A stretch of 64,000 nt of DNA from the NCBI GenBank assembly GCA_000729835.1, contig JFHB01000006.1, positions 402,477 to 466,476 on the forward strand. Direction: 5' to 3'. How positions within the stretch are numbered: the stretch's first letter is position 1; every line of letters starts with the position of its first letter. Source of the stretch: Atkinsonella hypoxylon. Lineage: Eukaryota; Ascomycota; Sordariomycetes; Hypocreales; Clavicipitaceae. Shown one piece after another: positions 35,809 through 46,714 of the stretch. The notes beneath the pieces are model-generated. The model was not told where the DNA came from and searched no databases. It saw only the letters and a list, made by a program, of their open reading frames with translations. Made by a program: the position numbers and the translations under genes.

Positions 35809-36883
35809 AACTTCGGATTCCTTGATGCTAATTAATAGTTATGTCGAATAAATGTAGATTGTGACGGATGCGAGCGAAGAAGTGCCCCTACGCAGGTCAC
35901 CGACGGCAGCCTGAAGTTACACCATTTAGCTTAGCTTAGCTTGATTCGATAAAGATGTCGATTAACGCAACTGTTAAACAGAGCACTGACTTACGAAGAT
36001 TAGTTACGCAGAAAGTCGAATGACGAACAGATATGTAGACCTTCACAAGGATCCTTCCATGATGCTGCGAGAATCAAGTACCAAGTTGCACTATACCTAG
36101 GCCATCAACGCCGGAATCCTTCCTGATAGACTTGCCGTTCTCTCAGAGAGTAAGTTCCAGTGGATTGATGGTAGCTTAAAAAAGATGAACAAGGGAGTAG
36201 ACAAATACAATGTAGACGTGGAGCTTCAAGAGTCAACAGGCTGACTTTGATGATTGACTCATTGTCTGCTGCTTTTTTACAGGACTGAGCGCAAAGCTTT
36301 CTTGGCTGAAAGCGGTAAGCAGCTACATTTCCCTTGCGTTCGGGAGTAGACGTGATTGCTTTAGGAGGAAAGCACAGCCAGCATTCGTCGCGACTTCCCT
36401 GGTCCTTAGACTTGTCTTCGCAGGTGCACGCCCTCGATTTTGCTCTCTCAATGAAGAAATCTTTTGCCGCATGATTTATAATTTCCGGGCAGACATCGGT
36501 AAATACGCGCTCGCGCGAATTGATTCCCTGTGCGAGCGCATAATTGATATTTCCAACATTGGGCTACAAGGGATGGCCAAGAGTTGGTTCACAACTGACT
36601 TAAATGCTAGTAGAGTCGGCGTTGCAGTTCATGTATATTCTCTGTATGCATCACTGAGTATCCCACTATCTTAGGTAGCTAGGCTGCTCATCTATCGTAT
36701 AAATGTGTAACCATGAAAGAACAAGGTAGATGGCCATTACGCAAATGATAAGACCACCAAATATTGACAAGATAGTTTCTGTTGAGAAGGCGAGTAACAA
36801 GACAATACGTGAGGTTAGAAGATGCGTAAATCGGAAACGAAAGTCCACTGTCACCATCCTAGTATTGCTGGCTGACTCATGGT
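35809..36883. other. intergenic, AMA1 promoter and chitinase 3' region
   Basis: About 1.1 kb with no recognisable gene. It contains a short AGCTT-rich stretch (AGCTTAGCTTAGCTTGATTC, about 35931-35950). Confidence 0.5.
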
Positions 36884-38344
36884 CTATGTCATCTGCTTCT
36901 TGATGTTGTCATATTGTGAGTCAGGGTAATTGAGCAAATTGTCAGTGCAATCAAGGCTGCCAAGAGACGAAATACTGGTGCCAATGAGTGAAGCCGATCC
37001 ATTGCGATCTGCAGATGCTTCCCAGAACATGCTGCCGCCCATGCTCTTGTTTTTAAGATAGGTGACCTTTTCCTGGACCATGGCGGGCGTGTCAAATGAA
37101 ATCAACTCTTTCGTGCTAGCATCGTAGCTGTAGTACCCCTTTGCCATGCTATCATACTGCATGGTTGCGCCAGCCTTGGGCAGCACCTTGTAGTCCCAGA
37201 CCCCATTTTCCCAACTGCCGCTTCCGATTCCAGAGAACGGCTCTCCAATTCCGGCCGTGTTCTCGAAGGACCGTCCGTAGATCGGCATTCCAAGCACTAA
37301 CTTTGAGGCAGGAACACCGCTTGCGGTGTAAGCTTCCACCGCATCATCTGTGTTGAATGGTGTGGCATTAGGATTGCCAGGGTCAGCATATAAATTCGCA
37401 TTATGGCCACTGTAGTTGCTCCAAGAACCAGCATAGTCGTACGCCATCAAGTTGATGTGATCCACGACCTGGCCTAGTTCTGCCATGTGCAATTTATTAT
37501 AATGGTCAGGTCCAGCTGGTGCGGCAATTGAAAGTTGGAAATGGTAATCAGGTGCCGACTTGGCCGCATAAATGTCAAGCTCTGCACGAAATTCGTGGCT
37601 TGAGTCTCATCAAGAGCATACTCCCAGTCGACATCGATTCCATCGAATCCCCAGTCCTTCATGAATGTCACAGCCGACTTGGCAAATGTAGCCCGAGTGT
37701 CAGCGGTGGAAGCAGCAGCAGGAAAGTTCTTGGACCACGTCCAGCCTCCGATGGACAGCATGACCTTTAATTTACGGTTTGCCTTTTTCAGCAGGAACAG
37801 CTGTTTCACACAGCCATATACATTGTGTCCAACGTCATTCCATGCTACAGAGAGAGTTAGTTCTGTTCAAACACTATATATACTAAAAACATTCGTTAGA
37901 AAACGCCATTCTGGGAACAAACTTACAATCATTTGGGTAGTGTTTCTCCATATCAGCATAGGTGTCACCAGAGAAACTACATATTTCAGCCACAGTGCTT
38001 GAGCGAATTTTGCAGACAAGAGCGCGGGTATAACTCAGCCTACATGGTACCATCTTCTCTAAGATTCATGAAAGCATATAGCACATGAGATATTTGTGAT
38101 GCGGGTAAATCTGATGGTTGGAAATTTCGGCCATAAATACCCCTGAGCATTGGTCAATTACTTCCTGGCCACGACACAACAAGACGGAATTATCGACTTA
38201 CCAATTGGTAAAATAGACCGAGTTTACGAAACCACAGCCACATGCCTCGATATTATTATTGGACACCGAAATAGGAGTGGCAAGGGCAAGGATTGCCTGC
38301 ATTGAGGCAAGCAAGGCCACAGATCGGATCAGAAAAGATTCCAT
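36884..38344 (-). pseudogene. ech42: GH18 endochitinase (ech42/chit1-like) with frameshifting deletion
   Basis: The gene matches the secreted 42-kDa endochitinase of mycoparasitic and entomopathogenic Hypocreales. Exons 38202-38344, 38044-38142, 37927-37976 and 36884-37844 keep phase. They encode a signal peptide (SVALLASMQAILALATP), NSVYFTNW-GIYGRNFQPSD, the SIGGWTW strand, the catalytic DxxDxDxE motif FDGIDVDWEY and the C-terminal barrel (VNLMAYDYAGSW-like; GMPIYGRSFE; GGSMFWEASAD). At about 37589-37592 the reading frame breaks. ATNF is followed in a different frame by RAELDIYAAKSAPDYHF, whereas relatives have about seven residues between them. A 22-nt deletion explains both the missing residues and the frameshift, and restoring 22 nt would give 424 codons, the usual family length. 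As read, translation leaves the frame just after the catalytic motif and ends within about 35 codons. An assembly error is possible. Confidence 0.85.
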
Positions 38345-41147
38345 TTTGTGCGAGGTGTAGCCGTGATTATACCACCACGTCTCCACAAAGAAAAAAAAAA
38401 TAGATGTGGTAAAATGTGGTCGAGAGGGCGCCAGGGCTATATTATGTAGTAACAAGAGGTAATGTTGGCGAATGGGGAGAGGCACTTGCATTAATTATGA
38501 GTGGATCTTTGAGGGGAAGGCAATGTGTATCTATATTGCGAGAGAATATCACGGCAAAGATTGCAACCACCCTAAAAAATGTTATTACTTACATTAATAA
38601 TGTATTGTTCCTGGGTGGCTTGGGGACCGACGTGGCCGTGGAGGTGGGATCATGCTACTCAAGCCACGCAAGGTCTGCCACTGGCTTGTCAATAAAACGA
38701 CCTTGTGATAGCCTCGATGAAGGTACAGAATGGGTTTTCCGAGAGAAGAGCTGCAAGTCGATGTTACGACCGGCTGGAATGGGACTAGATAGGAGCCTGT
38801 CCGTGGCCTGCAACGTTGCCATTGTCATTGTCGTGGCGGCCATCTAGCTGGATTCGTGCCCGGGTCAATAAGAACGGCAGATACACATGGGAAGCAGATA
38901 TCTTTCGGGCAGGTGATGTTCTATTAGAGTCGTCGTCTCGCGACCTTTAGCATTTCGACTTAGAAACCCTTGCCAATCAATGGCATGTATTCACCACTCA
39001 CACCAAGTCACCAGCCACCAGCGCCTGCCGACACCAGGGCTCAAACGTGGACGGGACCCATGATAGATGGCCAAATCACCCATCTGATGCGATGATGGGA
39101 AAACGAAAAAGACAAGGCACACCTGACTTTCGACTAGCGGACGAGTTGGATGTTACATGCGTGCTAACACCAAAGCCTTTTGACTAGGGATGACTTAAAG
39201 GTGACTAGAGATGACCAGGCGCCCAAGACAGATTAGCCGATTTAGGAAGGAGAAACCATCCATTCCGGTCCCTCTGCCTTTTTAGTAGACCAAGCCTTCG
39301 ACTGGTCGCCAGGGAAGATAAGGTGACCGCTAGACCACTAAGCTGATGCAGCGACGTGCCAACCACAACGAGTCTGGTCTGTAGATGATCCGAGATTTTG
39401 GGACCAACAACCACAACCTCAAAGCAGGGCGCCAACTTACGGTTCTATTGCCACATGCTCAAGTCCCAGCACCCAGTGCCTTGCCTCATTTACTTACCCC
39501 TGGGCCCACCACGTGCATACAACACGGTCCAAGCATGTCGTGCGACCAAGCGCAAGATATTATTCAGCCAGACAACCAGACCCCTTGTTTTTACATCTGC
39601 TGACCTCGACGAATGTTCAGTTACCTTGCTGCTTCCCACGCGACTTCGAACCGCGATAGGGCGAAATTCGGCCACATCCAGAAATGCTCTGTTAATCTAG
39701 TCAACGGTACCGACGCTCATCTGACAAGCTCTCTGGAGGGCGATCTTCCTACATCTTCAATTATCTGAATTAGGCTTTAGACCTAGCCGAGACGAACAAA
39801 TACCACTATAACTACGTATCATCGACTTGAACAGATACCCTGATATCTTCGCAGGGCTAAAATAAACAAGCTCGCCCCAATCTATTTCCAAGATTGCCAG
39901 CCAGGAACAAGGAAAAGCATCCCGCGCTTAACAACAAGTTTGCACAAAAATAAGTACATCCAATAGCATGAGCAATCATCATGGACAGTGCTGTTCTGAT
40001 ATGTGGTCACATGATCGGGCGGCCAAGACGTTTAGTCCCTGCTCTACATGTTTGCTCGTCTTCCTTCATAATTCCCGAAGAAGAAATGACGAGACGATAT
40101 CACATGTCGTATTTTGTCGAATCACAGCCATTAGTCACAATTACTGGACCATATTCAGTAATATACCACGCCCCCGTAATATTTCTTTTACACAATAATA
40201 ACATCGTTAGATACGCAATATCGTGGCCAATATGTGAGATCTATTCTTGTGGTACTCATTCCCCTCGATCTGGTGGCTTCTGTTTGGGCTGCATTCCAAC
40301 TCAATGGCCGATGCATAGCGGTAGGCCAGCGTTCCAATTTGAGTTAAAAGGATCTAGATTCAGGACAGATTACTCCGTAGAAAGACAATTAAATACTACG
40401 CACCTCAGTACTGGTGCAAGATCCTGTAGAATAATGCTGTCCACATGCCATGGCTTCCTACCCTGGTCGCCAGACGCATATATCTAGAGGCTTACGATAT
40501 ATTGTGCATCTTATTAAGTGTTCCAGTAGTCTGACAGGCAAGAGCGGTAATGGAGTGATTGCCGATCCGATTTCAACGTAACAACTGAGTCTGGTGGCAG
40601 CTCAAACTCCTGGTCCTTGGTGGGGGGCAATGCATTCCGAGCGATATCTACACTCGCCATCGCGCATTCTGAATTCAGAAATACCTGCCTAGGTAGATAT
40701 ACAAGCAGAAGATCTACAGGTCTTGACTTGACTTCTACGGTCAGTTGCCGTTATGCACATAATCCATCTTGTTTTCTTCCTCCAACACAGAGCATAATGG
40801 TTGGCATTGGATGGTTGTGATATTCTTCTTATGAACGCTCTTCCTCTATCTCTTTTTGCGTCTATCCTCTTGGGCTTTAAAATGCAACCTGCGACGTGAT
40901 GTGCAGTTTCTGCCGCAATACATATCTACCTAGGTATGTGCGTACAAGCAAATGCTGTGGGACAGCTGTTGTATCCCAAACTTGCTTGAGTGGGTGGCTA
41001 TTTACGAACGACCCCACTTCAGCCAAATATGCTCATGACGCAAAGTGCACCCAATATTGAACCTCAGACCCGCAACATGGCTATCGAATTGTCTCTACAC
41101 ACACAATTAATGTCTCTTGAATCCGCGACAACGTAGTCTTTTGCATA
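38345..41147. other. large intergenic region
   Basis: About 2.8 kb without a gene I can support. A 168-codon plus-strand frame (39981-40487) is the longest but shows no domain or family character. One ACCTAGGT palindrome lies at 40928. Confidence 0.5.
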
Positions 41148-42616
41148 ATGTCAAGCGTAAGAGGCCCTATTAGCGACTCACAGAGCTGATGGCATTACAT
41201 GGATGGATTTAAAGCTGGGGTAGCTGACCTGATTGGGGACAGCACAATGTACCGCGCTCAACACGACCACGGACAAAAGAGCAGCGAGCCCAGGAACTCA
41301 AGAAGATCCAGCAGTATAGGGACCTGGAACAAGAAATTCGTCTGAGGGTATGTCAGCCTATTTTCCCAGGTTAACTCCAAGACTCATCTTCGTTTCTAAC
41401 ATTGGTCAGCACTGTAGACAGCAAGGTCGAAGTATGATGAAACAACTTTCCAGCTGAGCTCAAAGCTCTTGCGTTTGAATCCAGAATACTACACAATATG
41501 GAATATCCGAAGGCGTTGCTTGAGCTTTACCGCACCTTCGACATCGCATTTGACATCGCATCGAGACGGTATGCAAATCTTTCTTTAAATCACTGATGCC
41601 ACTATGTTAACGACTTTCAGATGGAGGCCGGAAGGATACTAGCACTTCCCAAGACGATGTTGATAGCCTTGAGGCGGCGGGTTGTGCCGATTTAGAGCGT
41701 GAATACCATGAAATAATTCGCGCTGAGCTCAGATTCACGGTACCTTTATTATTAGAGTTCCCGAAAAGCTATTGCATTTGGAAGTACCGCCAGTGGATTC
41801 TTCATCAAGCTGTTGAAAAATTGCCGGCCACAACTGCAAGAGCCGTGTGGGAAGATGAAATGGGATTAGTGGGGAAAATGCTACATAGAGATCGCAGAAA
41901 CTTCCATGCCTGGGGTTATCGGCGTCATGTAGTAGCTCAGCTTGAAAGCGCGAGCCTTGTCGGCGCAAGCATGATCGAAGCTGAGTTTTCTTACACAACC
42001 AAGATGATCAATGGGGATCTCTCCAATTTCTCTGCATGGCATAACCGCAGTCAGTTGATCCCTCGCCTTCTCGACGAGCGAAAGGCCGATGTCGACTCAC
42101 GAAAAAAATTCTTGGACGAAGGTACGACCTCATCACCAGCATCCCCCAATCATTTGTCTTGTCACTTCCAACGCTCACCGAAACAAATATGGCCGAATAG
42201 AAATTGCCACTGTACATGAAGCCCTGAACGTTGGACCAGAAGACCAGTCTTTGTGGTACTATCATCAATATCTTGTTTATGCTATTGTAGGGGCCACTGG
42301 CCAAGGCCCGATCGTAAAATATCTTTCAGTGCGACAGAGGCAGACGTATCTGACATCGGAGGTAAATTTCATCCAGGATCTTTTACAAGACTACCTGGAT
42401 GTAAAATGGATATATGAAGCTCTTATAGAATGTACACTGGCTATCAATCGGTTGAGCACTGGTGGATTACAGCAGGCGGATCAAGTGCTGATGGCACAGT
42501 GGCTTCAAAGATTGCGAGACCTTGATCACAAACGTAAAGGTCGCTGGGATGAGCTAGAGAACAGCATCAGAACAACTGACTCCTTCACATTCGTCGAGGG
42601 GCAGAATGAGCGCTAA
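41148..42616 (+). CDS. BET4: Rab geranylgeranyltransferase alpha subunit
   Basis: Bet4 pairs with Bet2 to attach geranylgeranyl groups to Rab GTPases delivered by Mrs6/REP. Five exons are predicted: 41148-41156, 41243-41347, 41418-41568, 41621-42121 and 42201-42616. They total 1182 nt or 393 residues with consistent phase. Exon 1 is only nine nucleotides (Met-Ser-Ser). It was chosen because no ATG precedes HNVPRSTRPRTKEQ in frame, while MSS-HNVPRSTR matches the usual MASHGVPR-type start. PPTA repeats are plain: LNPEYYTIWNIRRR, FPKSYCIWKYRQWIL, DRRNFHAWGYRRHV, DLSNFSAWHNRSQLI and GPEDQSLWYYHQYL. The last exon ends with DVKWIYEALIECTLAI, also a family block. Confidence 0.93.
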
Positions 42617-42752
42617 ATAGATCCCGCACTGAGCGAGTCTAGCTGTTCAACTTTACGAGTGTTCTTGATGAATTGTTACATTTTACTCATGTTCTTCAAT
42701 CAAAAAAATTTTTTTTTTTTTTGACTAGAGTTGCAGCATGTTCAGTCCTGCG

Positions 42753-44694
42753 TCAATTGCGGCACTTAGACTTGACGAAACTGCCCCCCTTTCCGACCAA
42801 TCCATCGAGATAGTCTAACAAGACCTCCACTGGAAGCATATTTATGCTCCCAAGAGTAGGATTGGAGGATTTAAGGACCTTTCCACCAAAGAGAATACGA
42901 ACGTAGAACTCGGAAGGACTGGAGGCAGTCGCATGTGACGACCCGGCCGTCGGGGTTGTTGTTGATCCCGACGTTGTTCGGCAGTTGCAGGCAAATGGCA
43001 CACAGTTTGACTCAGCACATTCTAAAGGCCTCGGCTCTGTAATAGGCTGAGACGCAGTCGTTGGTAGGTTTGTCTCTCTGCATAGTGTGCTCGTGGATGC
43101 GAAACTTTCCATCATATGGCGGATGCAATGACCCCAATTGCAATCCTCCGCCAGTTCCGGATGATGAGGCTCTGAGGGATAGGTCTTCCGCTTAAAAAGC
43201 TCAAATAAAACTTCAGAGCCCATGCCTGGCCAAATCATCTTATCGATTTGTAAAATGGAGAGTAGGCGGGAAACGGACCCATCATGAGCAACGTTGTGGA
43301 AGTATCGAATCTTAGACTGACCTGCCATGACATTGCGCAGGTGAGTCGTGAATTCACCAATCCAGATACCGAAAGATGCGACGCTAGCCTGGAGCGACAA
43401 TGGGTGGTCCCGATAAATCTGGCTGTACTCCCAATTACCCATGCGGTAAACAGAATCAGCGAGGTCCTGCGAGACGCACGATGTACTGTTTCGACCGCCT
43501 ACAAGTTTGCATGGCAGGGGCTTATTATGGCATTGTCGCGCTGACAGATTGTCATAGTAGTGATCAAAAGAGATGTGAAAGCCTTCATCATCTGAATGAA
43601 CTCCCGATATATCATCGAGGGCTCGAAATATATCACTTGACGATTCTAGATGCTTTCTCCAATCCGGGCTGCTAATTGACTTGATTGAGCTAAAGAGAGA
43701 ATTCGCTGCACTGCAAGGATACTGTGGTTCCAAGCTATCTATTCCTACTGCCTAACATGAGGACCAGATTAGCATTTTAGCGCTCTATACAATATGTCCC
43801 TTCTGCTTTATGGGACAGTCACTATGACCTGAGGTGCAAATGAAGGCAGAGGATGTAAATAGTTGGGAAGCCCGCTTACTTCAATCAGAAGTGGGAATGA
43901 ATCACTGGTTGACCACATGCCGTTGATGACCATGCCCGCAACCTGACTAGTAATTATGTTATTAGTAACGCGATATTGCACGACAGATCTGAAATCTTCA
44001 TGCTTGGCTGGAAGAAAACCAAGGAGCTCATGGTAGACGGCATAAAGATCTGCGCCGTGCTGCCATGAATCTTCCAAGCCGCCAGCTGTGATTTGGGGGA
44101 AGCTGCAGCTTCCAGTCCATCCTGAGGGAAGGAAAGGGTTATTAGAGGAGGTATATCCTTCGCGGAATGTAGAAGCGCTTTTGCCATTCAAGGGGTGCCC
44201 ATAAAGGTAGAGCTGCACATCATCGCAGTGCCATGGATAGGATTCGACGGGGAAGGCATTGGATGAATACGGCGTGCGTTTGTGATGACGGTGAATCTGA
44301 GATGGCGCCGAGGTTATTCATAGCTCACATGCGAGAAGGACCGTCATAGTGAAAGCCACGGCTTCACAACGCACACCTGAGGCTGACTGAAACGCACCAA
44401 CTCAACATACTGCAGTTCGAAATCTCGATCTGCCCGAACATACTCCTGTGGTCGAACGTGTGGCATATTGCACCAGTCATACGTTCCATATACGCCGTCA
44501 GGCACACTGGAATAATTGTATATAAAGCCATACACCCCACTCGAATGAAGTGCTGTCGTGAGGTTGTTAAATTGGCTCTTTGCAGGAGCATACCAGCTGG
44601 TGTCGACATCTCTCCGGCTAGCTAGCGTGGCTGCCTTCGCGCCGAAGCGAGACAATATGGCTAGTGCGGCCGTCCAGATAATTGTGTTAAGCAT
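42753..44694 (-). CDS. secreted histidine acid phosphatase (branch 2 histidine phosphatase)
   Basis: Exons 44398-44694, 43880-44296 and 42753-43751 encode 570 residues. The N-terminus is a signal peptide (LNTIIWTAALAILSRFGAKA). The catalytic RHGxRxP motif appears as RHHKRTP at about 102-108, created exactly by splicing intron 44297-44397 (VEL-IHRHHKRTPYSS). The family blocks HGADLYAVYHELLGFLPA and IRYFHNVAHDGSVSRLL follow, the latter containing the distal HD-type catalytic pair. After WPGMGSEVLFELF there is an unusual insertion of about 90 residues, part Cys-rich and part S/T-rich, before the conserved ending FYVRILFGGKVLKSS. Its low-complexity part suggests a glycosylated linker. The substrate cannot be told from sequence. 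Intron 2 (43752-43879) is long for this window but is supported by LLIE-AVGIDSLEPQY. Confidence 0.85.
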
Positions 44695-46714
44695 AGTGGT
44701 AACGTGAGGCGTCCGGCAGGCGTGTTCCTTTAAGCGGAGTCTTGATGGTCGAACGAGGAGGATTCAAAATGACGTCCACGGCTGGAGCTCTGCTGAATGG
44801 CATGGTGACCACCAAGTACTCGAAGAATGAACTGATAATAGAATAGCAGTCAAGGTTGGAGGCGGGGCAACAAGATTTGCTCGCGCCGATGAGGCTAACA
44901 TTTGCATGCCAGCTCTTCAAGAACTATTAATATAGTCCTCTAGTCAGATTACGGCATCTAGCACGTTTCTCCTGGATGTAGCACACACAGCGATAGCGTG
45001 CTCTGATTCGAAACATAACATGAAAGACAACTTGCTTTTCTGTAGATGCCGACGGCCAAAACGGCCACGCTCTTCTCCTTTCGGAGAATTGCTAACTATC
45101 TGGGCCAATATCGCCCCCGCCCCACCTTTATTGCGATGCAGCCCCTTATCTACCTACTATTACACGCTAAATTTACAAGTAAACAAAACACGTGGTACTA
45201 AAGTAAATCGCTAGAAGCTTGAATTAAAGCTGCCCCTAAAAGTGAATGGAGTAACTAGTTGGACTATTAGCTATACTCACTTTCGAGGAAAACAGTAGAA
45301 ATTACGTTTTTGAGCAAACTACCTACCTAAGCTTGATCACAGGCTGGTAATCTTATTCCGTAGTACCTCCAGATGTGGGGTTCCAGCTCATCTCAATCCA
45401 GCCTGGGGAAAGTGCGCCCGGGGAATTCTAATTTTCAGTCGTCCCAATAGCAACACTCCTTTCGCCCCACCGCTAATCTCCATGAAGTCACGTTTTACCC
45501 GGGGTAGTATCCAGAGAACACTACCAAACATACATCTTGATATATATGGTTGCCTCGCCAGCTAAACCGTAATTGTGCCTCAGCTAGAGACTAGCCTGTC
45601 CCACGTGGTGGCCACGTTAAATTACCTGCCATGTGGACAGCGACGACCCTTACTGACTGTATGTAGGGTATTCAATGAGTATGCGAGGAGATTACATAAC
45701 AGAGGTCTCTGAATTATAGGAGTCTGGCACTGACAAACTCCTCCCGCAACTACCAGTATTAACCTAGGTACCTAGGTTTTTAACATGCCGTGGGCTAAGC
45801 CACACCGCTTTGGGGCTTCGGGTCCGTTAGTGACGTTCCATCTAGCTATTCGGCCCTGTAGTTTCAGCTAGCAGGAATTTTCTAAAGACACCACTAAAGC
45901 TGCGATATCATGGCCACAATGCTTTACTTGCTCCACCAGCCTCTAGTAAATCAAGTTAAAGACAAGGGTATTATTACATCAGGGAAAAACGCCTGAGATG
46001 GGAATCAGAGGCTCCGCACAGCTTACCCATACAGGAAAGCTAGCTTCGAACATCCCTAAATACCCCGGTGGTCAGGCGTTGCAAGTCAAGAATGTAAAAC
46101 GCTTCCAGGTTTTTGCTAGTACCAAGATGTCTATGACAGCTAATGCGCGGCCAAGTGGCTTGCAAATTCGACCTTCATTATCGTGGCACATCATTGTGGC
46201 AATAACAGCTGCGGAAGAGGATAAATTTCCGCAAGGAAGAGTTGACGACTCATACCGAGAGCAAGTCTGAGAAGCCTTCAGGGCTAGGAATCCCGCCCGA
46301 GTCAAATCGCACCGGCAATGTCGATAAACGGCTCAATTAGGTGCTTCATGGTCAACTTGAGGGACTTGAAATGCTTGCGGCCGCTGCTGAGTTGCGATTA
46401 CGCAGAGACCGTGGTTACATCGAAATCTCAACGTGCCAAAAGTCTCATACCTGTTGCTCGAATAAGCATGGATGGTAAAATGAGCGTTCGATTTGACTGT
46501 GGCCTTGCCTCAAATTAACATGTATCCAAGGTGCGTAATGAAGCACTCGTGTGTCTGTTGCGGTTTTTTCTAAGGACTTAACTTTTGTCATGGTATCTTT
46601 GACAATATTTTAATTCATTTATTGTATGAGCTGTTGAGTTCCGATATTCTGCACAGTAACGACATCCGACTGGCCAGCCTCATGTGCATATCGTACGATC
46701 TTATTTTTGTCCAG
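44695..46714. other. intergenic region
   Basis: About 2 kb with only short unrecognised frames. Two abutting ACCTAGGT palindromes lie at 45762-45777. Confidence 0.5.

Noticed and set aside
38416..38847. A 143-codon plus-strand frame upstream of the chitinase
   Set aside because: It overlaps the chitinase promoter, has no domain and ends in a low-complexity hydrophobic run.
39625..39660. A tRNA T-arm-like TTCGAA hairpin
   Set aside because: The stem does not pair properly and no acceptor or anticodon arm can be built around it. No tRNA or rRNA gene was found in the window.
39981..40487. A 168-codon plus-strand open frame
   Set aside because: No domain, no family resemblance and no splice context; composition is that of intergenic DNA, so it is probably chance.
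40710..40745. A possible second copy of the 31.4-kb element arm (TTGACTTGACTT)
   Set aside because: Only 12 bases match and there is no partner arm or TA boundary.
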